DNA of 64,000 bases from Acholeplasmatales bacterium (GCA_017961685.1 JAGCWW010000043.1:1-64000), one strand, 5' to 3'. Shown: positions 1-8,026, counted from the first letter of the stretch. Made by a program: numbers and translations. The notes: generated by a model not told the origin, from the letters alone.

Positions 1-735
1 CTGAATGGTAAACAGATAGGAAGCACAGGCTACCAGTATCCCCCACGCCGCTATGACATCTCCGAGGGACTGCTCCAAGAGGGCGACAATGTGATTGCCA
101 TCCGTTTCATCAACAAAAACGGTGCTGTGCATTTCATTCCCGAGAAGCCCTATCTGATAGCTTTTGGTGACGACCGGTTTTCGCAGGATCCTATGCCTAA
201 GGATGTGATACCACTTGGTCAGACGTGGAAGATGCAGGTCGGCGTTGAGATGCCAAACTGCCCAGGTGGCGACGTGTCAATGCAGAACCAGCCTACTACG
301 CTCTATAATGCCGTGCTCTATCCATTGGCACCATACGCTATCAATGGCGTGGTGTGGTATCAGGGTGAGTCGAATACGGGAAATCCGACTCCATATGCTG
401 ACTACCTAAAGAAACTGATGGGTAGTTGGCGTGCCTGTTGGCAGGAGCAACTGCCGTTCTGTATCGTTCAGCTGGCTAACTACGACGGACGTCAGCAAAC
501 AGGTAATCCTCGACCAATTGACCTTGAGAAGAATCCGGTGAATAGTAACTGGGCCCGACTGCGTGAGGCCCAGCGTCTGGCTGCGGAGTCTGATGCCCGT
601 GCTGAATTGGCTGTTATCAACGACTTGGGTGAGACGGTGGATATTCATCCTTTGCGTAAGAAAGAAGTGGCGGAAGCGGCCATCGAAGAAGTAGTGAAGC
701 CGTTCCTGGCGGCGCACCCGGAATTTGTGTGGTGA
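1..735 (+). CDS. Sialate O-acetylesterase, 3' part (5' end outside window)
   Basis: The reading frame is open from base 1, so the N-terminus is missing. The visible 244 residues match the C-terminal part of SGNH/SASA-type sialate O-acetylesterases, including the VVWYQGESNTG block around residue 115 and a late NDLGE..DIHPLRKKE block that holds the catalytic Asp-His region. The enzyme would remove O-acetyl groups from sialic acid. Base composition is near 50% GC with standard-code usage and no TAG codon, unlike everything after base 740. The last 20 residues (from about VAEAAIEE) do not look like the usual end of this family, so the end may itself be composite. Best read as bacterial (Bacteroidetes-like) sequence joined to phage DNA. 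The family call is good; belonging to the phage is doubtful. Confidence 0.75.
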   Translation: MNGKQIGSTGYQYPPRRYDISEGLLQEGDNVIAIRFINKNGAVHFIPEKPYLIAFGDDRFSQDPMPKDVIPLGQTWKMQVGVEMPNCPGGDVSMQNQPTTLYNAVLYPLAPYAINGVVWYQGESNTGNPTPYADYLKKLMGSWRACWQEQLPFCIVQLANYDGRQQTGNPRPIDLEKNPVNSNWARLREAQRLAAESDARAELAVINDLGETVDIHPLRKKEVAEAAIEEVVKPFLAAHPEFVW

Positions 736-741
736 AATAAA

Positions 742-1089
742 ATGCTGGAAACTCTTCTTGTAATTTATCTTGGAATTAATATTCTTACTTGGACTTTAAT
801 CATTCCTTGGATACTTATGTATCTGAAAGATAAATATTATAATCATGAAGATAAGACAAATGAAACTGCAACTACAGTCATTGAACCTACCGCTACAGAT
901 AATATTCATCATTCTGAATATATTAGCGGAGAAGATTTCATGAATATATTTTCAGCTATGGAATCATATACATATTTTGATAAACAAGAAAAGCCAATAG
1001 AAAAATTTTATTATCAAGGAAAATATTTAACTAAAGAAGAGGTTATAGAGAAAGCACTTGAAGTACTAAGAAAGAATATCAACTATTAA
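742..1089 (+). CDS. Small membrane-anchored protein, unknown function
   Basis: 115 aa. Residues 3-27 form one hydrophobic segment (LLVIYLGINILTWTLIIPW) followed by a basic YLKDKY stretch and an acidic soluble tail, so it is predicted to be a single-pass membrane protein with its C-terminus in the cytoplasm. It is the first AT-rich gene after the esterase junction. It lacks a proper ribosome site, which suggests its natural upstream region has been replaced at the junction. A hairpin overlapping its stop codon follows at once. I do not recognise a family. Confidence 0.55.
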   Translation: MLETLLVIYLGINILTWTLIIPWILMYLKDKYYNHEDKTNETATTVIEPTATDNIHHSEYISGEDFMNIFSAMESYTYFDKQEKPIEKFYYQGKYLTKEEVIEKALEVLRKNINY

Positions 1090-1116
1090 AGAATAATTTA
1101 ATAGTTGATTTTTTAT
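1078..1116 (+). terminator. Terminator hairpin overlapping the next early promoter
   Basis: Perfect 13-bp inverted repeat, arm 1078-1090 (ATCAACTATTAAA) and arm 1098-1110, followed by a T run. The downstream arm contains the TTGATT box of the promoter at 1105, so one sequence serves as terminator arm and -35 element. Confidence 0.6.
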
Positions 1117-1133
1117 TGTTTTTCCATTATAAT
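1105..1133 (+). promoter_or_regulatory. Early promoter 1 (TTGATT-N17-TATAAT)
   Basis: TTGATT at 1105-1110 and a perfect TATAAT at 1128-1133 with exactly 17 bases between them, preceded by AATAG. The same AATAGTTGAT..17..TATAAT arrangement occurs at five other places in the window, which supports a real sigma70-type promoter read by host RNA polymerase. Confidence 0.8.
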
Positions 1134-1167
1134 AATAATTGAAATAAATGATGTGGAGGGCAACAAA

Positions 1168-1425
1168 ATGAAGAAGTACACTGCAAAGGAACTCAAGGAT
1201 TTCGTAGACCGTGCTTACAATTTGGATCGTATTGAAATTGCTTTGGAATACATTGGAAAGCTCACGTACATCAGTAAGGATCTCTATTATCAGCTTTGCA
1301 TGGATTTGTTTGAGCGTCGTGAAGAAATTCGTAAACATTATAGGTGGACTTCTTCTTATGAAGGAAATTATAATTCTAGTTGTCCTTGGAACGCTCCTGG
1401 AATGAGTATTAGAGATTTTATTTAA
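1168..1425 (+). CDS. Unknown early protein, 85 aa
   Basis: Start chosen at the ATG at 1168 because GGAGGG lies 8 bases upstream; the longer frame from 1105 would run through the promoter. Charged, helix-rich protein (KKYTAKELKDFVDRAYNLDR at the start) with no recognised domain. First gene after early promoter 1, and probably co-transcribed with the genes up to about 3405. Confidence 0.6.
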   Translation: MKKYTAKELKDFVDRAYNLDRIEIALEYIGKLTYISKDLYYQLCMDLFERREEIRKHYRWTSSYEGNYNSSCPWNAPGMSIRDFI

Positions 1426-1451
1426 TGTAAATATATTAAGGGGGACTAATT

Positions 1452-1601
1452 ATGAATAAGAAGATGTTTAAAAAGACTCCTGAGGAACTTCAGGAGTACT
1501 TTAAGTTTAAGCGTCATGGATATTCGGTTCCTCCTAAGAAAGGTAAAGGATCTTTTAAGCGTAAAAATAAACATATTAAAAAGGTGAATAAAGATGATTA
1601 A
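1452..1601 (+). CDS. Small basic protein, 49 aa
   Basis: ATG at 1452 with GGGG upstream at 1441-1444. Very basic (MNKKMFKKTPEELQEYFKF, then a Lys/Arg-rich tail), so it could bind nucleic acid, though no family is recognised. Its end overlaps the start of the next gene by 8 bases, which suggests translational coupling. Confidence 0.5.
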   Translation: MNKKMFKKTPEELQEYFKFKRHGYSVPPKKGKGSFKRKNKHIKKVNKDD

Positions 1602-1860
1602 ATATTTTTTGAAAGTTAGTATTAATCCTACTCCAACTAATCCCCACCAGTGGCCTACGAAAATTGAATATTATGGTAAACGTGAATCTCCTATTGGAGG
1701 TTTTATGATTCCGTCTACAAATTATCTTTTTCTTTTTGGTTTTGGTTCATATGAGGCTGCTGAAAAAGCAAAAGAACGCAGAATGGAATTTTATAATAGA
1801 GATGATAATAAATTCAAGACTTTTACTCATGATATTGAAATCATGAGTGCGGAGATTTAA
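1594..1860 (+). CDS. Unknown early protein, 88 aa
   Basis: Starts inside the end of the preceding basic protein (AAGATGATTAA). Contains IEYYGKRESPIGGFM and a GFGSYEAAEKAKERR segment that looks like a small alpha/beta fold, but I recognise no family. Tightly packed in the early operon. Confidence 0.5.
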   Translation: MIKYFLKVSINPTPTNPHQWPTKIEYYGKRESPIGGFMIPSTNYLFLFGFGSYEAAEKAKERRMEFYNRDDNKFKTFTHDIEIMSAEI

Positions 1861-1861
1861 A

Positions 1862-2137
1862 ATGACTATTAAAGAGTTAGTTCAGAATTTAATTATTTGT
1901 TCCAATCCGAATGTGTCTTGTTTTGGATGTACTAATTATAATGAATGTACTTTGGGTGGCGTGGAATATGTAAGCAAAAATAGAGCAGCATTAATGGAAA
2001 ATTCTGCAAAGGTTATTGAAGCTTTTATGGAACTTTGTAAAGTTGGAGCTTTTGAGATTGATAATTATAGTCCTGATGAATTTAATGTAGCTCTTATTAA
2101 TGATTTATGGAATGCATTTCAGGAGGAACAATTTTGA
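1862..2137 (+). CDS. Cysteine-containing early protein, 91 aa
   Basis: The ATG at 1862 directly follows the previous stop. Four cysteines near the N-terminus in a CSNPNVSCFGCTNYNEC pattern suggest a small metal site. The rest is helical (ENSAKVIEAFMELCKVGAF). Function unknown. Its TGA overlaps the TTG start of the next gene (TTGA). Confidence 0.5.
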   Translation: MTIKELVQNLIICSNPNVSCFGCTNYNECTLGGVEYVSKNRAALMENSAKVIEAFMELCKVGAFEIDNYSPDEFNVALINDLWNAFQEEQF

Positions 2138-2631
2138 CATACGAAGAATATAAACAATTGATTTATCAATATTATGAAGAATATGATAGACTTCTTCAAC
2201 TTCAGGATGATGCAAGTAATCCTTGGATATCACCAGAAGAATTAAAATCTAATCAAGCCTTATTTGAAGAAGAGTATAGAAAATTCGATAAGAAGTGTAA
2301 AGGTGAATATATTACATTTCCTATAGTAAATAAAGATGGTACTCATGAATTAAAGATGAAAAAAGTAAAAGAAGGAATATATGAAAAAATTATTCCAACA
2401 TTTACTTCATGTAATTCTTATCTTAGAGCCATAGTTAAATTAAGAGATGTTATGGGAATCACTGAAGAGGATGAAACTCTTTGTTGCAGTAAAGAAAAAT
2501 ATCATGATACTATTCAGGATAAAGAATGGCTTGAAAGAAAAATAAATGAATATCAGAAAGAATTACAAAAAGCAAAGAAAATAATTCAGGATTATGAAAT
2601 AGTTCATAATGGTCCATGGGAGGAATTTTAA
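2134..2631 (+). CDS. Unknown early protein, 165 aa, TTG start
   Basis: Start taken as the TTG at 2134, because AGGAGG at 2121 is well spaced and it overlaps the previous stop by four bases. Highly charged, largely helical, with a likely coiled coil near the C-terminus (EWLERKINEYQKELQKAKK). No domain recognised. Confidence 0.55.
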   Translation: MTYEEYKQLIYQYYEEYDRLLQLQDDASNPWISPEELKSNQALFEEEYRKFDKKCKGEYITFPIVNKDGTHELKMKKVKEGIYEKIIPTFTSCNSYLRAIVKLRDVMGITEEDETLCCSKEKYHDTIQDKEWLERKINEYQKELQKAKKIIQDYEIVHNGPWEEF

Positions 2632-2633
2632 TT

Positions 2634-2726
2634 ATGAAATGGTATGATGATTATGTATTAAGTAGTATTTTTCTTTATTACTCGATTTTTGATAGATCAA
2701 TCAAGAGGAAAAAGAAGTGGCTATAA
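2634..2726 (+). CDS. Tiny protein, 30 aa
   Basis: A short frame starting at ATG 2634 two bases after the previous stop, preceded by GGGAGG. Hydrophobic/aromatic N-terminal half and a basic end (RSIKRKKKWL). The next gene starts inside its end, so it may mainly couple translation. Confidence 0.3.
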   Translation: MKWYDDYVLSSIFLYYSIFDRSIKRKKKWL

Positions 2727-3079
2727 GTAAAGAAAAAAGAATATAGGTATATAATAAATATAATGGTCATTGTGCATATTGTGGAAGAAAAATAGAATAT
2801 AAAGATATGCAAGTAGATCATTTTAAACCATTACATGCGTGGAATACTGAAGATTGTGGAGCAGATAATTTTGATAATTTAATGCCTGCTTGTAGATCAT
2901 GTAATCATTATAAACGTGCACATACACTAGAATTATTTAGAGAATATATTTATGAAATTCCTAAAAAACTTAAATCTAATTATATTTATAAAATTGGATT
3001 AATTTATGGTAATGTAATAGAAAACGAAAAGCCAATAAAATTTTATTTTGAAACTTATAACGAGGATGATAATAAGTAA
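2717..3079 (+). CDS. HNH endonuclease (one in-frame TAG)
   Basis: 120 aa from a GTG at 2717, with AGAGG just upstream. CAYCGRKI..(M)QVDHFKPLHAW, then NLMPACRSCNHYKR, gives the complete McrA-like HNH layout: two CxxC zinc knuckles around the catalytic DH. A TAG at codon 10 (IQVYNKY region) must be read as an amino acid to join the first CxxC to a usable start, so recoding reaches the early region. It is not inside a recognisable intron. It may be a free-standing homing nuclease or a packaging-type HNH protein; its place in the early operon favours the former. Confidence 0.8.
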
Positions 3080-3405
3080 TGCTAACTTGGTATGTATTTT
3101 ATGAAGATTTCAATGCAAGAAAAATAATAATAACAAATATATTTAAACATTCTTCTTTCATAGAAGATATTAAAAAAGCAATCACTAAATATAATAAAAC
3201 TCTAAATGAAAAAGAATTTTGGGAAAAGATAGATTCTATTTTAAGATATTACTATTGGAGCAAAGCAGAAGCAGAAACTGTAGTAACTTCATTAATTCAT
3301 CCAGAAAAATGTAACGATATGAAAATTGATATATATGATCAAGTAAAGATGAACTGGGATGCTTTCAGAGAATATTTATGGAATCATAAAAATGAAATTA
3401 AATAA
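3079..3405 (+). CDS. Unknown early protein, 108 aa
   Basis: Coupled to the HNH gene through TAATG. Aromatic-rich (LTWYVFYEDF, ILRYYYWSKAEAETVVTSL) and compact. It looks like the small phage proteins of unknown role often found beside nucleases and kinases. No motif I can assign. Confidence 0.5.
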   Translation: MLTWYVFYEDFNARKIIITNIFKHSSFIEDIKKAITKYNKTLNEKEFWEKIDSILRYYYWSKAEAETVVTSLIHPEKCNDMKIDIYDQVKMNWDAFREYLWNHKNEIK

Positions 3406-3408
3406 TAG

Positions 3409-3437
3409 TTGATTTTTTAAGATATAGCAATTATAAT
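3409..3437 (+). promoter_or_regulatory. Early promoter 2 (TTGATT-N17-TATAAT)
   Basis: TTGATT 3409-3414, TATAAT 3432-3437, 17-base spacer, preceded by AATAATAG. Drives the DUF932-like gene that starts about 40 bases downstream. Confidence 0.8.
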
Positions 3438-3474
3438 TATATTTGTAAATAATAAATAAATGGAGGACAGAAAA

Positions 3475-4398
3475 ATGTTTGCTGACACTATGATGTATGT
3501 AAGGAATATGCCTTGGAGTGGACTTGGCACTGAAGTGAAGGAAGCTCCGACCAGTGCCGATGCTATTAAGCTTGCTGGACTGGATTGGGAAGTCGAAGGT
3601 CGTCCAATCTTTGATAACAAAGGTCGTGAGATTCCTGGATTCATTGCAAATACTCGTACTGATAATGATGAGGTGCTGGGTATGGTCACTAAGCGTTATC
3701 AGCTTGTTCAGAATAAGGAAGCATTTGCATTTACCGATGAGCTTTTGAAGAATCCTGATGTGGAAGTTAAGTATGAAACTGCAGGATGTTTCAAGGGTGG
3801 TAAGCAGGTTTGGCTTCTGGCTCGGATGCCTGAGCAGGAAATCCTTGGCGATGAAGTTGATCCGTATGTTTGTTTTACTAACACTCATGATGGTAGCGGT
3901 AGTATTAAGATTTGTATGACTCCAGTACGCGTTTGGTGCTCGAACACATTGAATCTTGCACTTAAGACTGCAAAGCGTTCTTGGACTACTAAGCACGTTG
4001 GTGATATTACTTTCAAGATGGAAGAGGCTCGTCAGACGCTTGGAATGGCTCAGGATTACATGAAGGCTCTGAATGAGGAAGCTCAGATTTTGGTTGATAC
4101 CAAAGTTGAAAGCTATGTGCTTGAGGAACTGATTGATAATATGTTCCCTGTAAACGCTGAGACTTCAGAGCGTAAGATTCGGAATGTAGATGCTATGAAG
4201 CAGAATTTGTTCAATTGTTATGATATGGCCGATATTGCTAAGTTCAAGGGAACAGCTTGGGGAGCTCTTAATGCAGTAAGCGATTTTGTTTCTCATGTGC
4301 AGCCTGCTCGGATGACTGAAACTTATCAGGCTAATAACTGGTCCAAGATTATGGTTGGTCATCAGATGCTAGATAATATGTATTCGATGGTAAGGTAA
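3475..4398 (+). CDS. DUF932-like phage/plasmid protein
   Basis: 307 aa. Start set at ATG 3475, seven bases after GGAGG; an ATG at 3460 lies inside the ribosome site. Blocks such as MPWSGLGTEV, NDEVLGMVTKRYQLVQN and VRVWCSNTLNLAL match the DUF932 / TIGR03299 family, common in phages and plasmids and of unknown biochemical role. Codon use is less AT-biased than its neighbours, which suggests strong early expression. First gene behind early promoter 2. Confidence 0.8.
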   Translation: MFADTMMYVRNMPWSGLGTEVKEAPTSADAIKLAGLDWEVEGRPIFDNKGREIPGFIANTRTDNDEVLGMVTKRYQLVQNKEAFAFTDELLKNPDVEVKYETAGCFKGGKQVWLLARMPEQEILGDEVDPYVCFTNTHDGSGSIKICMTPVRVWCSNTLNLALKTAKRSWTTKHVGDITFKMEEARQTLGMAQDYMKALNEEAQILVDTKVESYVLEELIDNMFPVNAETSERKIRNVDAMKQNLFNCYDMADIAKFKGTAWGALNAVSDFVSHVQPARMTETYQANNWSKIMVGHQMLDNMYSMVR

Positions 4399-4410
4399 GG
4401 AGGATAAATA

Positions 4411-4722
4411 ATGAAATGTGCAGAATGTAAAGCATGTGAGCATGAACTTTGCACCATTGGTATTTATCCATTCATTCAAAGTAAAAGTAAGAAACTTGGA
4501 TGTGCTTTAAATGGTATTCAAGTTGATTATTACAGGAAGCAGAAAGCTCCAACTGGAAGAGATCTGATTAATCAGATGGACAATAAAACTTTTGAATTCT
4601 ATTTTCTGGATGCAGTATGTGATTATGTTCAGGAACAAGAAAAAGAATGGTGTAATAAGCAAGAGAAATGCACTGGATGCATTGAAAAATGGCTAAAGGA
4701 AAAGCATCTAAAAGATAGTTGA
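4411..4722 (+). CDS. Cysteine-rich small protein, 103 aa
   Basis: Preceded by AAGGAGGATAA. Cysteines cluster at both ends (KCAECKACEHELC and KQEKCTGCIEKWL), which suggests one or two structural metal sites. No family recognised. It is the last gene before early promoter 3. Confidence 0.5.
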   Translation: MKCAECKACEHELCTIGIYPFIQSKSKKLGCALNGIQVDYYRKQKAPTGRDLINQMDNKTFEFYFLDAVCDYVQEQEKEWCNKQEKCTGCIEKWLKEKHLKDS

Positions 4723-4747
4723 TTTATCAAGAATAATTTAATATAAT
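4719..4747 (+). promoter_or_regulatory. Early promoter 3 (TTGATT-N17-TATAAT)
   Basis: TTGATT 4719-4724 overlaps the stop of the upstream gene; TATAAT 4742-4747 follows after 17 bases. Transcription would begin just before the gene at 4778. Confidence 0.75.
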
Positions 4748-4777
4748 TTAATTGTAAATAAATTTGGAGGAATAAAT

Positions 4778-5137
4778 ATGGATAAAGTTAAAATCACTGA
4801 TACCCTTGTTTATTTAGTTTGGGCTTATCAAGGAGTTCTAATGATAGGAACAGATATAGAAGAGGAATCAGCTAAAGTAATTATTCATATATCTATTCCT
4901 TCAAATTCTTTTTTAAGAGATAATGACAAGAAAGAAATGGCAGGAGACTATCTTAGAAAGTATGTACAGGAAGTAGCTAATGGTGTAGCAGCTTCAATGA
5001 AATTCAATCAAGGAATAGATGTAGAATTCAAAATCGAAGAAAGACAAGATACATGGACAAAAGATGATGCAGGAAATGCAGTAAGAGAAATGATGGAAAG
5101 AATGTTTATGGGAAATCCATTTGAGGGGGTTATGTAA
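4778..5137 (+). CDS. Unknown early protein, 119 aa
   Basis: TTGGAGG precedes the ATG by 9 bases. Beta-rich N-terminal half (ITDTLVYLVWAYQGVLMIG, AKVIIHISIPSNSF) and a helical C-terminal half ending GNPFEGVM. No recognised domain. The AT-hook gene follows at once. Confidence 0.55.
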   Translation: MDKVKITDTLVYLVWAYQGVLMIGTDIEEESAKVIIHISIPSNSFLRDNDKKEMAGDYLRKYVQEVANGVAASMKFNQGIDVEFKIEERQDTWTKDDAGNAVREMMERMFMGNPFEGVM

Positions 5138-5138
5138 A

Positions 5139-5555
5139 ATGGGTAGAGGTCGTCCGAAGGGTAGTAAGAACAAGACTAAGATTAATCTTTTTCAGGACAT
5201 CGAAAAAGAAGAGGTAAAAATCGAAAACCATATAGAAGAAAACGTATCAAAAACTGTCGATAACCTGGAAGGTAATGTAGGTACTCCAGAAGAAAAAAAG
5301 TCTATTAAAACTAACTCTAGACCGCTTAAAACGTATGGTATCTGTAATAAGTGTGGTACCCCGATTTATATGAGTCCTGTTGCAATTAATCTTTCTCATT
5401 TGACCGGTAAGGCAACCTGGCATCGTAGATGTAAACTTGAACGCATTGTGCTATGTAATTCTTGCGGGGCCGAGCTGAACAACCTAATAGATAATTGGAT
5501 TTTAAAAGATCATCCTGAATACGTTAAATGGGATATTTCAGAAAAAGAATTTTAA
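5139..5555 (+). CDS. AT-hook / zinc-finger protein
   Basis: 138 aa from ATG 5139 (GAGGGGGT upstream). Begins MGRGRPKGSKNKTK, a textbook AT-hook (GRGRPKG) that binds the minor groove of AT-rich DNA. After an acidic linker come two CxxC pairs (GICNKCGTPIY and VLCNSCGAEL), probably forming one zinc site. A DNA-binding, possibly regulatory role is likely. Similar AT-hook plus zinc-ribbon proteins are frequent in Firmicutes phages. Confidence 0.65.
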   Translation: MGRGRPKGSKNKTKINLFQDIEKEEVKIENHIEENVSKTVDNLEGNVGTPEEKKSIKTNSRPLKTYGICNKCGTPIYMSPVAINLSHLTGKATWHRRCKLERIVLCNSCGAELNNLIDNWILKDHPEYVKWDISEKEF

Positions 5556-5573
5556 GAAAGTTAAAATTAATAG

Positions 5574-5602
5574 TTGATCTTTGAAAAATAATTCGGTATA
5601 AT
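5574..5602 (+). promoter_or_regulatory. Early promoter 4 (TTGATC-N17-TATAAT)
   Basis: TTGATC 5574-5579, TATAAT 5597-5602, 17-base spacer, AATAG in front. About 80 bases of AT-rich leader separate it from the gene at 5684, the longest early leader here. Confidence 0.8.
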
Positions 5603-5683
5603 ACTAACGAAGTTAGTTAATTAAATCCATTAAATAATAAAATTTATTAAATTAAATAGATATTATTAAGGAGGATATAGAAA

Positions 5684-6187
5684 ATGAAGATTAATGATTT
5701 GAAGAAGGTTTTGGAGAATATTCATCCTGGTAGCTTTTTTAGGATTAAGTATTCTGTGGAAATTCCTTTGAAGGCCGAATATAGGAATATGGGTTATAGG
5801 ATTGTCAAGACTGTTTATACCACGAGCCGTACTGGAGTTCGTTATATGAAGATTAATGGTGTAACTCCTTCCGAAAAGAAATCCAATAAGCCTTCTAATT
5901 GGTCTTGGGAAAAGAAGAATTATATTAGTTATAATTCTAATACTGGAAGTTATTATTTGAATTTATATCCAATGGGTATGAATACTTATACTAAAGTTGA
6001 ATATAAGTATTATAGAAATGATGATGTAGTGGATGTTGATAATCTCTCGTTTTATAAGGATATGATTATTCCTTCATATTTTAAGAAGGATGGAGGATTC
6101 GGCACTAAGATTCTTAAGATTAAGATTGATAATATTATTGAACTTTATCAGCATCCGGAAGTTTGGAGGAAGAAGAAGGCGGCATGA
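5684..6187 (+). CDS. Unknown early protein, 167 aa
   Basis: Strong AAGGAGG 12 bases before ATG. Basic and tyrosine-rich (SSNTGSYYLNLYP-like stretch, WSWEKKNYISYNSNTG), probably beta-rich. No family recognised. Overlaps the next gene by four bases (ATGA). Confidence 0.55.
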   Translation: MKINDLKKVLENIHPGSFFRIKYSVEIPLKAEYRNMGYRIVKTVYTTSRTGVRYMKINGVTPSEKKSNKPSNWSWEKKNYISYNSNTGSYYLNLYPMGMNTYTKVEYKYYRNDDVVDVDNLSFYKDMIIPSYFKKDGGFGTKILKIKIDNIIELYQHPEVWRKKKAA

Positions 6188-6378
6188 CATATACTTTGGA
6201 AAAGAAAGTAGATGGTGAGTGGTTTAGGGTTGGAAACTTCTTTAAACCACTCGATATGATAAAAGAAGCATTTAAACTTGGAAAACTAGAAGAGGTATCA
6301 GATATAAGAGTATGTACTTATACTGATCCTAGAACATGGAGTGATAAATATGTAGACAATTCGAGAATGTGTATTTGA
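6184..6378 (+). CDS. Unknown small protein, 64 aa
   Basis: ATG at 6184 overlaps the previous stop and has GGAGG at 6165. The start MTYTLEKKVDGEWFRVGNF looks like a small beta-sheet domain. Its end overlaps the next gene in another frame. Confidence 0.45.
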   Translation: MTYTLEKKVDGEWFRVGNFFKPLDMIKEAFKLGKLEEVSDIRVCTYTDPRTWSDKYVDNSRMCI

Positions 6379-6877
6379 AACAAATAGCTCATCAACCCAT
6401 AGCGTATCAATAAAATTGGATAGAGAACACGAAACGGAAAAATCCATTGCTGAATTAAAAATGCATGTTTTAACCGATGGATTTCTTCATGTGAGTTGCG
6501 AAGAATTTGGATGGGGTCCTGAATGGTTTAATGATTCGCTTAATAAATTATCTTATTTGATTACATTGATTTGTGAAATGAATAATATTGATGGTTGGTA
6601 CTCAGAAGCGAATGATGATGATCTACGAGCTCAATTAGAAGATGTTGAAGATTTTCAACATCTAAATAATTATATTAAAGAATTAATTCCTGAATGTAAT
6701 GGAATTTATGTAGATTACTTTAATGGATATATTGACCATCAAAGTTCAGAAGGATTTCATAGTATTAATGATTTTCTAAGTGGACATAGAGGAGCATATA
6801 TACATGGTACCTTACCATTAGAAGATTTTCTTCTACATAGAAATATTCTTTTAATTATAGATAATGATAATCATTAA
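6350..6877 (+). CDS. FETNSSSTHS-family protein 1 (TAG as second codon)
   Basis: 175 aa when started at ATG 6350. Its second codon is TAG: reading it as Gln gives MQTIRECVFETNSSSTHS, which lines up with MKTIRYGTFETNSSSTHS and MKVIRAGVFETNSSSTHS of the next two genes. This alignment fixes both the start and the recoding. The long C-terminal part (WYSEANDDDLRAQLEDVEDF) is unlike the other two. The signature occurs in uncharacterised phage and Firmicutes proteins; I know of no function. A standard-code reading would miss the start. Confidence 0.75.
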
Positions 6878-6894
6878 AAAGGAGATAAATAAAA

Positions 6895-7188
6895 ATGAAG
6901 ACAATTAGATATGGAACATTTGAAACAAATAGTTCGAGCACTCATTCATTGATTATTTGTACTGACGAAGAATATCAGAAATGGATTAATGATGAGATGG
7001 TTCTTGATAGGGATTATGAACGGATCGTTCCAATGCCAAGTGATAAAGAACTTAAGGAAGAGGATTGGAGATATATTAAGTATTCCGATTATGATTATAG
7101 AATTGATATGGAGACTTTTGATGAAGATTATACTACAAAGCATGGAGATAAAATCCATGTATTTGGTTGGTATGGATACGATGGTTAA
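6895..7188 (+). CDS. FETNSSSTHS-family protein 2
   Basis: 97 aa, AAGGAG upstream. After the shared N-terminal signature it carries LIICTDEEYQKWINDE and ends with HVFGWYGYDG, which is nearly the same as the end of the third copy (VAFGWYGYC). Both ends are conserved and the middle is acidic and variable. Function unknown. Confidence 0.7.
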   Translation: MKTIRYGTFETNSSSTHSLIICTDEEYQKWINDEMVLDRDYERIVPMPSDKELKEEDWRYIKYSDYDYRIDMETFDEDYTTKHGDKIHVFGWYGYDG

Positions 7189-7199
7189 GGAGAATTAAT

Positions 7200-7544
7200 A
7201 TGAAAGTAATTAGAGCTGGAGTATTTGAAACTAATTCTTCTTCTACTCATTCTATTTGTATTTGCACTGAAGAAGAATTTGATAAGTGGAAGAATGGTGA
7301 ATTGTATTATGATGATTATTCAGGAAAAATAATTTCTCTTGAGGAAATTCCTTTGGAAGAACGACGTCTTGTAGTTCTTGACGAAGATGCCGAAGAAAAT
7401 GAAGATCTTTACGATGAAATTATGGATGCAAAAGCTACTTATCAAACTTTTGGTTATGAAGGATGTCTTGAGTGGTATAATAAAAAATTTACTACTCCAA
7501 GTGGAGATAAGATGGTAGCTTTTGGATGGTATGGATATTGTTAA
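7200..7544 (+). CDS. FETNSSSTHS-family protein 3
   Basis: 114 aa. Start set at ATG 7200, nine bases after AAGGAG, giving MKVIRAGVFETNSSSTHS. Same layout as the previous gene: signature, ICICTEEEFDKWKNGE, acidic middle, terminal GDKMVAFGWYGYC. A tandem paralogue, arising by local duplication. Confidence 0.7.
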   Translation: MKVIRAGVFETNSSSTHSICICTEEEFDKWKNGELYYDDYSGKIISLEEIPLEERRLVVLDEDAEENEDLYDEIMDAKATYQTFGYEGCLEWYNKKFTTPSGDKMVAFGWYGYC

Positions 7545-7570
7545 TGAGGTAATCAAAAATTAAATAATAG

Positions 7571-7599
7571 TTGATTTTTCTTTCTAAATCCTTTATAAT
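7571..7599 (+). promoter_or_regulatory. Early promoter 5 (TTGATT-N17-TATAAT)
   Basis: TTGATT 7571-7576, TATAAT 7594-7599, 17-base spacer, AATAATAG in front. Precedes the operon 7632-9841. Confidence 0.8.
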
Positions 7600-7631
7600 T
7601 AAAGCATAAAATAAATAAAGGAGATAATAAA

Positions 7632-8012
7632 ATGAAGACTAACGTTATTACGATGAAAGAGTTCCTGGAGCGTAGCGGTAAGACTTGGACCATCACTAAT
7701 GACTGCGAGTTTCGTGGAGTTATCTCCGGTTATGTCTGCGGCTTCAATCTTGAAGTTGAAAAGGATGGTAAGATTGATTGCGGATCTACTGTCTTTGATA
7801 ATGATTATGAGGAGATCCGTAATTCTCTGAGGGATTACAATGATCTTGGGATTAGCGAGGAGCTTTGCTCCTACAATGGTTGGAAGCCGACTGGGAATAT
7901 CGTGTTCCGTGGTTACTTCACTGAGCATTGGGACTTTGAAGAAAGAGAATTTTATTACAAGGAAGCTTCTGAAGAAGTAGAAAATCTTTGGAAGGAATAC
8001 GTGGTAGCATAA
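7632..8012 (+). CDS. Unknown early protein, 126 aa
   Basis: AAGGAG nine bases before ATG. Beta-rich, acidic, with a GFNLEVEKDGKIDCGSTVF stretch. Codon use is richer in GC than its neighbours, like the DUF932 gene, which hints at high expression. No family recognised. Confidence 0.55.
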   Translation: MKTNVITMKEFLERSGKTWTITNDCEFRGVISGYVCGFNLEVEKDGKIDCGSTVFDNDYEEIRNSLRDYNDLGISEELCSYNGWKPTGNIVFRGYFTEHWDFEEREFYYKEASEEVENLWKEYVVA

Positions 8013-8026
8013 GGAGGTATAAGGTA

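Noticed and set aside
3376..3996. Reverse-strand open frame of 206 aa
   Set aside because: Shadow of the DUF932-like gene; no family likeness.
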